Assembly: GCA_035533075.1 (NCBI GenBank)
Contig: DATLUO010000031.1
Span: 1 to 64,000, forward strand
From: Pirellulales bacterium
GTDB taxonomy: Bacteria > Planctomycetota > Planctomycetia > Pirellulales > JAICIG01
Direction of reading: 5' to 3'
DNA length: 64,000 nt
The notes beneath the pieces were generated by a model. It was not told where the DNA came from. It saw only the letters and a list, made by a program, of their open reading frames with translations, and searched no databases. How positions within the stretch are numbered: the first letter of the stretch is position 1; each line of letters opens with the position of its first letter. The position numbers were made by a program, and so were the translations under genes. Positions 50,672 to 60,157 of this stretch are shown piece by piece.

Positions 50672-53437
50672 CTACGGCCTCTGCAGGTTCAACCGCGCAT
50701 CAACCACTTTGCGAATCAGCCCAGCCGTCTCTTCCAGATGGGCGCGCGTGTAGGTGTCGAGCTTCAACTCGGCGTTGCCCAGCACTTGCTTGATTTTCTG
50801 TTCCAGTCCCGACAGCTCGAAGGCGGCCACGGTGCGACAGTCGTCGGGCGCGCCGCTGGTGCCCATGGCCACGCTCGACAGCCGCTTGAGGTAGCGCCGC
50901 TGCAAGTCGCGCCGCAAGGGGCTGATGGCCGGCTTGCGATTGCTGTACTCGCCCGGCTTGAGCTGCCCGGTCTCCGCGAACACCGCCGCCGTCAGCCGCG
51001 ACAACAACTCGGCCGTGGTCAGCGCGTCCTGGTCCGTCGGCACCTTCAACTCCGAATCGTGAATCCGGTCCAGCGTCAACGACGACATAAGCTGCGACAG
51101 GATGCGGTCTTGCCACATGCCGATCACTTCATGCACCGCATAGTCGATGCGGTTGGGCATATCGCTGCCCCAGTGATACCAGCGCGTCGCCGCCAGCTTG
51201 TTGTAGAGCTCCGGCGGAAAGTTGAACGGTTTGTCCGAAAGCACGTTCTCTTCGACCAAGGCCAGCGCGTCTCGCTGCTTGGCTACCGGCACGATCACGA
51301 ACGGCGGCCGGGCGTTCGGATCGCTCTTGTGGTCGCGGTTCACCAGAATGCCGCCCACCTGGCGCGAGGCAAAAAACATCGCCGTGCCGTAGTTGCCCAA
51401 CAGCACGCCGAACGCCTGCCGGGCACGTTGATAGCCATCGCCCTCGGGCGTCACCCGCTCTACCACGGTCGGCCACAACTCGCCGATCAGCTTGGCGCGC
51501 AGCTTGGCATACTCGATGGTGTCGCTGCCCATGTCGAAGCGGTTGGCCAAAGGATCGGGGTCGATGCCGCGCGTATCTTCGTCGGTGGCGTAGGCAAGCT
51601 GCGGCTCGGCCGCACGCGCCGCGATCTTGCGCAGCTCGGCTGCCTCGCCCTCGGTCCCGCCGGGCAACGGCTTGTAGCCATACTCGATGGCCCACATGTC
51701 ATACGGACCGATCGTCTGCGAATAGTAGTCGCCCTGCTTCATCTCCTTGGGAACGATGTTCACCGGAGCGTAATCCATCACCGAGCCCGTCAGACCGGTC
51801 TCTTTGGTCTTGTCGGTGTCGTTCAGGTCGGCCAGCGACAGCATCGAGCTCGATTTGAAGTTGTGGCGCAAGCCGAGCGTGTGACCGACCTCGTGCATCA
51901 CTACCTCTTTCAGACCCTGCGAAATCATTTTTTCCTGCTGCTGCAACGTGCCGACCGCCGGGGCGTTGGCCAACAGCGAGATGGCGCCCAGCGCGAACTC
52001 GCGACTCATGCCGTGGTGCAGCTCGCAACGGCAGAGATAGCTGTGCCGATGGGCGAACGGCAGCCGCTGGACCTCCGCACGATAGCTTTCCAGATCGAGT
52101 GGGCCGCCGGTCAGGGCGGCAATGGTGGCGGGTGTGAACGTCTCGTATTCCCGCTTCCAGAACTGCACGAAGTCGGCGTCGAAAATAATGTCGGCGTCGA
52201 GAATTTGCCCGGTGATCGGGTTCACGCGGCTGGGACCCATCGCGAAGCCCGCGCTGGCCGTGATCCAGCGGAACGTGTTGTAGCGAATGTCTTCCGGGTC
52301 CCAATCGTCGCTGTCTTGCTGCTGGATCACCTGGATGGCGTTATAGAATCCGGCCTTTTCGAAGGCCTTGTTCCACTCCAAAATGCCGTCACTGATCGGC
52401 TTGCGATATTTGTAGGGGACCGTCTTTTCCATGTAGAACGTGATCGGCTTCTTGGGCGTCGAGACCTCGGCCGTGGGGTCGTCTTTCTGCAGGTCCCAGC
52501 GATTGACGTAGCGCACGAAACGGTCTTCGTCGCTCTTCTTGGAAAAGTCTTTGATGGCCGTCAGGAAGTAACCCACGCGGTCGTCGGCCAATCGCGGCTG
52601 ATAGCCGGTCTGCGGCAGGGCGCTGATCGAATAATGGATGTTGATCGTGGCCCCGCGGCTGTCGGGCACGGTGTCGAACTCGAGGTTGCCGCTCGAGGCG
52701 TAGGTGGCCGCCACCTCCAACTCGACGTTCTGCGCAAAACCCTTCACCGACTCCCACGACGACTTGTTGCCGGCAAAGTAGAATCCGGGCAACATGCGAG
52801 AAATCTGTGGCAGGTCGCTCATGAAGATCGGGCCGAGATCGACCACCATGCCGCCCGACGGCCCCGTGGTGACAATCGGCAGACTGAACAGCACGCTGTC
52901 GGTGTAGGCCAGCCTGACGGCCTTCTCCTCCGGGCTGCCGTGTGCCGCGCGGAAACGGACGTTGCGGCGGACCACGTGAATGCTGTCGTCGACCTTGCGG
53001 AACTGCCACAGCCAATCGTCGCCAAAGCCCCAGGTCATGCCGCCCAGCAACATCCCTTCGCCGATGCCGCGCGAAATCGAAATCAGCACGATGAAGTCGC
53101 GGTTGAGCTGGCTGGGACTGATCTCGGCATAGAGTTGGTTCTCTTTGCGGTGCAACTTGATCAGGCCGTCGATCGCTTTGAAGTCGCGGAGCACATCGGA
53201 GTACGACGGGTGCTTGGAGCGGGGGCTGCTCGTCGCCGCACTGGCGCCACTCGCCGCCGCCTCGGAAGACGTGGTGCTGGGGCCATCTTTCTTCTCGCCG
53301 GCCTTGTCGGTGGCTTTATCCGCAGGCGGCTTATCGTCGGCCCGCACCGTGCCGGCGAGCGTTGGGGCGCCGACAAGCATCATCGACGAGAGCGACAAAC
53401 AGACCTGGCGCCGCAAGCGGCTGAGCATGGCCAACAT
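50672..53437 (-). CDS. Zinc-dependent metalloprotease (DUF5117/DUF5118-type), exported
   Basis: 922 residues from ATG 53437 (MLAMLSRLRRQVCLSLSSMM), preceded by GGAAGA. A signal peptide ends near ADDKPP, followed by an acidic Ala/Ser linker. The body has YAEISPSQLNRDFIVLISIS and GGMVVDLGPIFMSDLPQIS. The zinc-binding motif is VVMHEVGHTLGLRHNFKSS (HEVGHxxGLRHN, about residues 510-528). LAYTDSVLFSLPIVTTG and the C-terminal LLSRLTAAVFAETGQ fit the DUF5117/5118/4953 zincins of planctomycetes. Predicted to be periplasmic or secreted. Its role in the neighbourhood is not clear. Confidence 0.88.
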   Translation of the reverse strand: MLAMLSRLRRQVCLSLSSMMLVGAPTLAGTVRADDKPPADKATDKAGEKKDGPSTTSSEAAASGASAATSSPRSKHPSYSDVLRDFKAIDGLIKLHRKENQLYAEISPSQLNRDFIVLISISRGIGEGMLLGGMTWGFGDDWLWQFRKVDDSIHVVRRNVRFRAAHGSPEEKAVRLAYTDSVLFSLPIVTTGPSGGMVVDLGPIFMSDLPQISRMLPGFYFAGNKSSWESVKGFAQNVELEVAATYASSGNLEFDTVPDSRGATINIHYSISALPQTGYQPRLADDRVGYFLTAIKDFSKKSDEDRFVRYVNRWDLQKDDPTAEVSTPKKPITFYMEKTVPYKYRKPISDGILEWNKAFEKAGFYNAIQVIQQQDSDDWDPEDIRYNTFRWITASAGFAMGPSRVNPITGQILDADIIFDADFVQFWKREYETFTPATIAALTGGPLDLESYRAEVQRLPFAHRHSYLCRCELHHGMSREFALGAISLLANAPAVGTLQQQEKMISQGLKEVVMHEVGHTLGLRHNFKSSSMLSLADLNDTDKTKETGLTGSVMDYAPVNIVPKEMKQGDYYSQTIGPYDMWAIEYGYKPLPGGTEGEAAELRKIAARAAEPQLAYATDEDTRGIDPDPLANRFDMGSDTIEYAKLRAKLIGELWPTVVERVTPEGDGYQRARQAFGVLLGNYGTAMFFASRQVGGILVNRDHKSDPNARPPFVIVPVAKQRDALALVEENVLSDKPFNFPPELYNKLAATRWYHWGSDMPNRIDYAVHEVIGMWQDRILSQLMSSLTLDRIHDSELKVPTDQDALTTAELLSRLTAAVFAETGQLKPGEYSNRKPAISPLRRDLQRRYLKRLSSVAMGTSGAPDDCRTVAAFELSGLEQKIKQVLGNAELKLDTYTRAHLEETAGLIRKVVDARLNLQRP

Positions 53438-53720
53438 AGTTGATCTTCCGGATGGAGATTGGGAAAGGTTTCGTGCGTGCAACAATCCGCCTTGGGCTAA
53501 CCGGCATAACCGTCGGCCAAGACACTGTGGTTAAATATACCCCAATCTACCGGCGTTGCGAGGGGCAGAACTGAGGCGGGGTGGTTTACTGCTGCATTGC
53601 CGAGTCGGCTGGAGGTGTGGCCCTTGCCACCGGCCCAGAGCAGCCAAATACATCCTAAGCAGGGGGGTTAAGTCGGTCGTGTGGGTTTTCCTACGGCTTG
53701 AGGCGCCGTCGCTTCGGGCG

Positions 53721-56700
53721 CTACGGCCGGCGGAGCGATTTGCCGACGAGCGTCTCCTTTTGCACGGGCGCCACGGCGGGATCGAATTTCAGCTCGTGCT
53801 CCGAGTCCAAGGGAGTGCCTGCACGGCCATACCCTTGCAGGTGAAACTTGTAAACGCCGGCCGGTAGCGCCTGTAAAGTAAACTGGCCCTTTGCATCCGT
53901 CTTTCCTTGCCAGCTTTTCGGCCCGCTCACGGTAACGTTGATGCGGTCCGCCGGTACGCCTTGAAACAGGACGGTTACGCTCAAGTTGGCCTTTTGATCG
54001 CCCCCGGCCGGCTTGGGCGGCGCGGGCACGACGCGAAACTCGAAGCGTTGCGGCCGTTCGGGCGTGTTGCCCGCCTCGTCGGTGGCCCGTGCCAGAAATT
54101 GCGAAACGCGGCCTGCCGGGTAGAACGTCTTGTCGTTCGTCGGCAACGAAGCCTCCCACACGTTGCCACCCGCGGCGGCCGGTTGCGCGAGGACGGGCAT
54201 TTTCCACTCGCCCGAGTCGTTGGGGTCGAGGGCCACTTCCACTTTTTTCACCGCGCCGCGCTCGTCGGTGGCGCGCAGCACGACGTGCAGCTCTTGGCCT
54301 ACCACCGCCGTGGGCAAGCGGTCGACCTCGATCGTCGGCGGCTTCGTGTCGAGCGTGAACGAACACGACACCGGGCGGAGATTGCCCAGCGTGGCGACGA
54401 CCTGCAACTCCTGGTCTTGATAGGCGTCGGTCGGAAAGCCCACTTCAATGTCGCCGACGGCCGCCTCGATGGCGAGCAGGCCGTCGGCCGCGGCGGGTAA
54501 CAAGAGAAACTTTGCCTGGCGGTCGGCGTGCAGCTCGACGCGCCGCTGCGTCTGGCCCGTCTCGGCGTCGATCTCGATGCGGACCAGGTTGCCGCGGCCG
54601 CGCAACCGGTCCTTGGGAAAATCGGCCGCCAGTTTCACGCGCGCCGGCTCGCCTTTTCTCAGCCAGTTTTGCTGGCCGGCCGGCGGCCCGATCAGCCGCA
54701 AGTCGAAATCGTCTTTGGGCAACTGCGTCCCGCGCGGCCCGTCGCAACGGATATCGTACCGGAACGCACGCGGATAATGGTCGGCGCTGACAAACACCTC
54801 CACCGGCCGGTCGTCGAGGTCCTTCGGCGGAATGATCGAAGCGCCCAACAAGCGGCCCGGCGGCGCCAGCGTTCCCTTGCCATATTGCCAGTCGATCGCC
54901 GATCCCTCGGGCGGCAGCCAGCCGGCATCGAGCGGCGCGAAGTCGAGCTCGATCAGCCGCTTGTCGAAATCGAAGCGGGCCGTCGGAGTGAGATAGCGGC
55001 GCGGATGGAGCGGCTCCAGAGAAATCCAGAACCGCTGCACGAGCGGTTGGCCTCCGGGTGCGGCGTCTTGCACCTCGCACACCAAGGCCGCAATCGGCTG
55101 GCCTTTGGGCGGCCCGGCGGGCGGTGCGTCGGCGCCGGCCGGCCCGGCCGCTTCCTTCGCCGCCGGTTTCGCCGGCTCAGCAAGCGGAAGCGGTTTCTTT
55201 TCGTCCGCCTCCAGCTTCAAAGTTTTGGCCTGCAGCACTTTGAAGCCGCCTGGCAGCTCATCCTCGACGCCGGGCAAGCGACCGAGCAGATCGGGCGGCA
55301 CGATGCCCGCGTCGGTGTACGCCAGCAGGCGATATTCGATTTCGCGTGGCCGGCGCGATGGATTGTGAAGCGACACGTGAAACGTGGTCTGCCCGGACGC
55401 CAGCGGCCGCAGAATGCGCCTTCTCGGATCGTCTTCCACGATCTCGTGCATCCCCTCCGGGCCGGGTGCCTCGACCACAAGCCTGATCGGCTCCAGCGGC
55501 CGCACGCGCACGTCGATCGTGTCGCGATCGGTCCGGCCTTCGGTCTCGATCTCCAACGTCAACCGGGCCGTGGACTCGAACCCTTTTGCCGCCCGGACCT
55601 TCACGGCGAGCATTTGTTCGCGATCGTCGGTCAGCTCCAGTTCGCCGTGCGTCGGCTCGATGAGCAGTTGAGACTGCTTATAGTCGGCCACTTTCCACCG
55701 GGCACGCACCGGTCGCGGAGGATCCGCTTCGATCCGCCACTGGACTTGGACCGCGTCATCGGCGGCAAGCTCGACCGGCGCTTTTTTGTTCAACCGCACG
55801 AGTTTCAAATTCCACGGAAGATTCAATTCGGGCAAACGGTCGCGAAGAATGAGGTCGCTTTCCATGTCGGCCGGAATGTTGGCCCGCGCGTCCAACAAGC
55901 GCAAGCGGTTGGCGGCATCCGAGCGTTTTGCGGCATCCCCGTCGTCGTTGAGACCGGCGATCAGGGCGCCGCGCAACGACGCGACCTGGGCGCCGATCGT
56001 GCGCAGCTCCGTCTGGTCCGACGAAGCGCCGCTGAGCCCACTCAACAGCTTATTTACGACGGCGGACTGGCCGCCGACGAGCTGAAGCCACTTTGCCTGC
56101 CAGCCTGCGAACTGCGCCGTCCTCTTCCACGCAGGCGGGCGCGGAACGATCTCGTCGTCGGTGGGCTTGTCGGAAAGGGGAAGCGATGCTTTCAGCGTCT
56201 CCAACAGCGCGATGCGCCGTTCGGCCTCGATCCAGGGGAACTCCAAAACGGCTTCGATCGTCGCCGGATCGCCACGATCAAATCGTTCGGCAAATCGTTC
56301 GGCGAAACTCGCCTCCAGCGCGTTCATCGGCGCCTGAAGCTTGCTGCAGGCCGCCTCCAAATCGGCGAGCCAGGTTCGGGCGTCGATGGCCTGGCCCGTG
56401 GCATCGGGCTGGCTGCGAAGCAGCGCCAGCAGTCGGGGAAGACCGTCCAGCAGAGCGTCGATGTTGCCCACATCCGCTCCGAGAACGAGCGGCGACTCGA
56501 TGTAATAACGCAGCCGCAACAGCAGATCGTTCCGCAAGCGGACCGCCGTCTGCAACTGCGGGTGCTGCTGTGCCCGGACGAGTGCCAGCGGCAAGTCGGA
56601 GGCATATCGGTTTAACTTGCGTCGCTCCTCATGCAAATCGCCGGACAGACCGCTCAACTGCCTTGGATCGTTGCTCACGCCGCACAGCCATCGTAACTCG

Positions 56701-58466
56701 TACCCTTTCAGTTTCTCGACCGACTGCAGCCAGCGATGGGGCGCGTAGTCGATCGCGGTCCAGTCGTGCGCGGCGCGGTCGACAAGCTCATGACACAGCA
56801 GCCATTGCTCCGCGAGCGATGCCAGAAAAGGATCGTCGTTTTTCTTGCCGCCGGCCGTGTCCTCGTCTTGGGAAAGCGGTTTGGCGACCGTGTCGGGCGA
56901 CTCGGCGGTGGCGTGGTCGTTGTCGTTGGCAGCCGGCGCAGCGGCTTGCGGCGGCTTTTTGTCGCCGTCGGGTTCCGCGACGGCGGGCGTGGCCGCAGCA
57001 GCGTCGCCTTCGGCCTTGGCGGTTTTGTCGGGCGCGGGCGCCTCGGCGGCTACGAGGTTGAAAACAACGCCGTAGCCGTAGGGTGGAAAAAGCGCGCTTG
57101 CAATCGCCGGCCCACCGTAAGTGACGTCGCTTACTTTTGGTGGCTGGGGCAGAGGCTGGCCACGTAGCGGTCGAGAATGATCAAAAACGCCGCGGCCAGC
57201 CGATGCCCCGGTAGCGTCACCACCGGGGCATCGCTGGCCGGCGGCGACTTTCGGCAATTGCAAGTCGATTGCGGCCAGCTCTGCCCCAGCCACCGCGAAT
57301 GTGTCGTTGCCAGCCGCGTGCGGTAGATTCATCGTGCCATACAAGCCCGAAGCGCGAGCGAGGAATCGCGACCGATTTGCCTCGCGTGCGCGTCGGGTGG
57401 TTGTCGCCTTCGGCTCGTCGACCTTGGGCGTGGGAGCCTCGCTGGGTTCCGCATCGCCTTTCGTGGGGGCGGGGACGGCCCGCTTAGTCCGGCCCACCAG
57501 CAGTACGTTGGCCGCCTCGGCCACCACGCGTTCGCCGTCCGCCGCCGGACCGAGGAGCTGAGGCGTTTGCGTTTCGCGGCCACCGCTGGCCTGCCACACA
57601 TAGCGGCCGACGCCTTCTCGCACGTACTGATACAGTTCCGCCAAGTCGACGCCGTTGTCGTTCTTGTCGGCCTTGCCCGCCAGTCCTTGGGCGACGAAGT
57701 GGGAAAACACGCACCGCGGGTCGGCATCGGCATGGGCGGCGTGTGACTTCTCAAACAGGTCGTGCGAGGCAAGCACCCACAGCCCCCGATCTCGCCCGGC
57801 TTGTTCCTTCACGAACTGCCGGTTTTTTTCGGCCAGCAACTGCGGAAACTCGTTGAGAACCATGCCCAACGCCAGATCGTGATCGAGCGATCCGGCGTCG
57901 AGCACCAGCAGCTTCGTTTTCGCGCCGCAGGCTGCGATCGCCTCGAAGACGGCGCCCAGATCCACCAGGCCGACCGCCGTCGTTTTGCCATCCGGAGGGT
58001 AGTAGTCGCTGCCCAGCAAATACGCGGTCGCGGCACTCTGAGCCTGGTTGGCAGAGACGCCGTGGGCCGCCAGGTAGACGATCAGCACGTCCTGCTCTCG
58101 CAGCTTCTGTGTTTTCAGGCTCTCCAGCCAGGCGTTGAGCTGATCGGCGCTGGTGGCGCCTTCGCCTCCGGGCAGGAAACGCACGGAAGCGATGCTCTTC
58201 AGGCCCTCGAGCGACTGCCTGGCGAAGGCCAGGGGCGGCGCGGCCAGCACGTCGTAGTCCGTCACCGCGGCGGCGGCCAGATACGTCACGGGCTGCGGGC
58301 CAACCATCCAAAAGACCGCCCAGGCGAAGCACGCCAGCAGACCGGCCCCCAGCAGCGACCAGAACACTCGGCGGACCTGGCGGCGAACCCGCGGATCGCC
58401 CGTAGCCGCTTGAGCGTCCCGCCAAGATCGCCGCGGACCTCCCGGAACGTGGCCGGCCGATGACAT
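53721..58466 (-). CDS. Giant caspase-like membrane protein, predicted catalytically inactive, with Ig-like/CarboxypepD domains
   Basis: 1581 residues. One membrane helix (VFWSLLGAGLLACFAWAVFW, ~35-54) precedes a caspase/metacaspase fold (~90-330): the His motif LIVYLAAHGVSANQ and LLVLDAGSLDHDLALG, where active C14 enzymes have D-A-C-x-S-G; the Cys is replaced by Gly here. Asp/Glu-rich KNDNGVDLAELYQYVREGV follows. Residues ~391-463 come from two interspersed repeats, then a disordered Pro/Ala tract (~475-545). The C-terminal half (~1000-1560) is beta-rich with a Big-like region (RATDERGAVKKVEVALDPND) and a CarboxypepD-type domain (VSGPKSWQGKTDAKGQFTLQ). It is divergent from tssK, with 212 bp between. 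Function unknown. Confidence 0.75.
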   Translation of the reverse strand: MSSAGHVPGGPRRSWRDAQAATGDPRVRRQVRRVFWSLLGAGLLACFAWAVFWMVGPQPVTYLAAAAVTDYDVLAAPPLAFARQSLEGLKSIASVRFLPGGEGATSADQLNAWLESLKTQKLREQDVLIVYLAAHGVSANQAQSAATAYLLGSDYYPPDGKTTAVGLVDLGAVFEAIAACGAKTKLLVLDAGSLDHDLALGMVLNEFPQLLAEKNRQFVKEQAGRDRGLWVLASHDLFEKSHAAHADADPRCVFSHFVAQGLAGKADKNDNGVDLAELYQYVREGVGRYVWQASGGRETQTPQLLGPAADGERVVAEAANVLLVGRTKRAVPAPTKGDAEPSEAPTPKVDEPKATTTRRAREANRSRFLARASGLYGTMNLPHAAGNDTFAVAGAELAAIDLQLPKVAAGQRCPGGDATGASAGRGVFDHSRPLRGQPLPQPPKVSDVTYGGPAIASALFPPYGYGVVFNLVAAEAPAPDKTAKAEGDAAAATPAVAEPDGDKKPPQAAAPAANDNDHATAESPDTVAKPLSQDEDTAGGKKNDDPFLASLAEQWLLCHELVDRAAHDWTAIDYAPHRWLQSVEKLKGYELRWLCGVSNDPRQLSGLSGDLHEERRKLNRYASDLPLALVRAQQHPQLQTAVRLRNDLLLRLRYYIESPLVLGADVGNIDALLDGLPRLLALLRSQPDATGQAIDARTWLADLEAACSKLQAPMNALEASFAERFAERFDRGDPATIEAVLEFPWIEAERRIALLETLKASLPLSDKPTDDEIVPRPPAWKRTAQFAGWQAKWLQLVGGQSAVVNKLLSGLSGASSDQTELRTIGAQVASLRGALIAGLNDDGDAAKRSDAANRLRLLDARANIPADMESDLILRDRLPELNLPWNLKLVRLNKKAPVELAADDAVQVQWRIEADPPRPVRARWKVADYKQSQLLIEPTHGELELTDDREQMLAVKVRAAKGFESTARLTLEIETEGRTDRDTIDVRVRPLEPIRLVVEAPGPEGMHEIVEDDPRRRILRPLASGQTTFHVSLHNPSRRPREIEYRLLAYTDAGIVPPDLLGRLPGVEDELPGGFKVLQAKTLKLEADEKKPLPLAEPAKPAAKEAAGPAGADAPPAGPPKGQPIAALVCEVQDAAPGGQPLVQRFWISLEPLHPRRYLTPTARFDFDKRLIELDFAPLDAGWLPPEGSAIDWQYGKGTLAPPGRLLGASIIPPKDLDDRPVEVFVSADHYPRAFRYDIRCDGPRGTQLPKDDFDLRLIGPPAGQQNWLRKGEPARVKLAADFPKDRLRGRGNLVRIEIDAETGQTQRRVELHADRQAKFLLLPAAADGLLAIEAAVGDIEVGFPTDAYQDQELQVVATLGNLRPVSCSFTLDTKPPTIEVDRLPTAVVGQELHVVLRATDERGAVKKVEVALDPNDSGEWKMPVLAQPAAAGGNVWEASLPTNDKTFYPAGRVSQFLARATDEAGNTPERPQRFEFRVVPAPPKPAGGDQKANLSVTVLFQGVPADRINVTVSGPKSWQGKTDAKGQFTLQALPAGVYKFHLQGYGRAGTPLDSEHELKFDPAVAPVQKETLVGKSLRRP
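57078..57118. repeat. GTAGGGTGG palindrome, copy C, inside a coding region
   Basis: GTAGGGTGGAAAAAGCGCGC...GCCGGCCCACCGTA is a diverged copy of the family at 44545. It lies within the giant caspase-like gene and is translated as part of residues ~449-463 (VSDVTYGGPAIASALFPPYG). Confidence 0.6.
57139..57294. repeat. Nested-palindrome element, copy 2, inside a coding region
   Basis: Termini GGTGGCTGGGGCAGAG (57139-57154) and CTCTGCCCCAGCCACC (57279-57294), with inner GATGCCCCGGT (57202-57212) and ACCGGGGCATC (57222-57232), match copy 1 at 39251-39402 in all four blocks; length 156 against 152 bp. It is in frame within the giant caspase-like gene and encodes about residues 391-442. Confidence 0.75.
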
Positions 58467-58678
58467 ACTTCACTCCTTCTCGGATCACAGATATAACGCC
58501 TGCCACCGCATATTCTGGACTCATTCCCAGCCGCATGCTGTATAACCCCTGCCACCGTCAGCGGCAACCGGGGCGCTGGTTGCATCTGTAAAGCCGCTCG
58601 TTCTTACATTACGATACAGAGAACGCCGTGCTCGGCCATGCCTGTACCGGCGATCGAATCTTCACCTTTTGCACTCTT
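58467..58678. other. Divergent promoter gap between giant gene and tssK
   Basis: No gene and no clear -35/-10 pair are seen. The two start codons are 212 bp apart. Confidence 0.4.
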
Positions 58679-60157
58679 ATGCGCAACCAGCCCGTTCATT
58701 GGTCGGAGGGAATGTTCCTGCGGCCGCACCACCTTCAGGCGGCCGACCGGCACTGGGCTGAATTGATTCAGACCTCGGAGCAGTGGGACCACCAATACAA
58801 TTATGGTCTGCGGCAGCTTGAGTATAGCAAGGAAGCCCTGTTGAACTTCCAGTTCCAGGTGAACACCTGCCAGGCGCGGATGAAGGACGGCACGCTCGTT
58901 TCGCTGGGTGCGTTTCAAGAACCCGACCGCGTCGATGTGAAGCGGGCCTTGCAGGAAGTCGAGACCTTGCGGCAGCAGACCGTCGGCCTCGAAGAAGCGT
59001 TTCAGGCGCGCGCCAAGGTGCAGGTGTTTCTGGCCGTGCCCAAGTTGAAGCTCGGCAGCGCCAACGTGGCGACGGCGGCCGACGGCGACGACCGCGAGTT
59101 GTGCCGCTATCACGAAACACAGTCGGCGTTGCAAGACGAGAGCCGCGGAGGCAACGACCAGGAAGTCCGCTTCCGCTCGCTGAACGTGAGATTGCTGCTG
59201 TCCACCGAGCCGACCGCCGGCTACGAGCTGCTGCCGATCGCCGAAATCGAACGGGCCGGCGCAGGCGGCGCCACGCCCCAGTTGACGAGCTATATTCCGC
59301 CCCTGCTGGCGGCCGACGCCTGGCCTCCCTTGGCCCGCGATTTCGTGCGGGCCATCTACGACATGGTGGGCAACAAACTGCAGCTTCTCACCGAGCAGGT
59401 GCAAAGCCGCGGACTGACGCTGGCCAGCCAGGAGCCGGGCGATCTCGACCGGCTGTGGATGCTGGCCCACCTGAACGAGGCCTACGCGACCCTGGGAGTC
59501 TTGACCTTCGCCGGCGGCGTCCATCCGTTGGCGGCCTACACCGAGCTGTGCCGGCTGGTCGGCAAGCTGGCGATTTTTGGGCCCGACCGCCGTGTGGGCG
59601 AAGTTCCCCGCTACGACCACGACGACCTGGAGCGAATCTTCGCCTGGGTCAAGCAGCAGATCGACACCATGTTGCACGCCATCCGGGAGCAGAGCTACCA
59701 GCAGCGCTTTTTCGTGCGTGCCGGCCTGGGCATGCAGGTCTCGCTGGAACCGAGATGGCTCAATCCCGATTGGCAATGGTACGTCGGCGTGGCCACCAGC
59801 GATCTGAACGAGACCGAATGCCGAGAGCTGGTGTCTCCCGGACAGCTCAATTGGAAGCTGGGCAGCAAAGACCAGGTGGAAATCATCTTTCAGCAGGCCC
59901 GCGCGGGACTGACGCTGTTGCCGCTGGACCGGACGCCCCCCGCCTTGCCGCTGCGCGGCTGGCTCTATTTCGAGGTGGGCCGGCAAAACGAAGCCTGGCG
60001 CGACGTGCAAAAAACGCAAACACTGGCGATGCGTTTCCGCGAGAGCTTGGTTTATAATGGCCACGAGTCGGGCGACGACCGTACGTTGACCGTGAACTTT
60101 CGTGGCAAGCGAATTAAACTGCAGTTCGCCCTATTTGCAGTGCCCTTGACGACATGA
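58679..60157 (+). CDS. tssK: TssK-like T6SS baseplate subunit
   Basis: 492 residues from ATG 58679 (an in-frame upstream ATG lacks homology). The TssK hallmark NQPVHWSEGMFLRPHHLQAAD is visible as QPVHWSEGMFLRPHHLQ near the start. LDRLWMLAHLNEAYATLG, LCRLVGKLAIFGPDRRVGEV, QRFFVRAGLGMQVSLEPRW and LNETECRELVSPGQLNWKLG fit TssK, which links the baseplate to the membrane complex of type VI secretion. The gene is followed, with a 4-bp overlap, by tssL. Length slightly exceeds the usual ~450. Confidence 0.88.
   Translation: MRNQPVHWSEGMFLRPHHLQAADRHWAELIQTSEQWDHQYNYGLRQLEYSKEALLNFQFQVNTCQARMKDGTLVSLGAFQEPDRVDVKRALQEVETLRQQTVGLEEAFQARAKVQVFLAVPKLKLGSANVATAADGDDRELCRYHETQSALQDESRGGNDQEVRFRSLNVRLLLSTEPTAGYELLPIAEIERAGAGGATPQLTSYIPPLLAADAWPPLARDFVRAIYDMVGNKLQLLTEQVQSRGLTLASQEPGDLDRLWMLAHLNEAYATLGVLTFAGGVHPLAAYTELCRLVGKLAIFGPDRRVGEVPRYDHDDLERIFAWVKQQIDTMLHAIREQSYQQRFFVRAGLGMQVSLEPRWLNPDWQWYVGVATSDLNETECRELVSPGQLNWKLGSKDQVEIIFQQARAGLTLLPLDRTPPALPLRGWLYFEVGRQNEAWRDVQKTQTLAMRFRESLVYNGHESGDDRTLTVNFRGKRIKLQFALFAVPLTT

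Noticed and set aside
50195-53443. 1082-residue plus-strand open frame
   Set aside because: Antisense of the zincin metalloprotease and glnB; composition (Gln/His/Arg/Val-rich) is typical of antisense reading.
57329-58536. Alternative start or additional gene upstream of the caspase-like gene
   Set aside because: The overlapping frames are Arg/Ala/Gly-rich mirrors with no motif; the caspase-like frame holds the His motif and the membrane helix.
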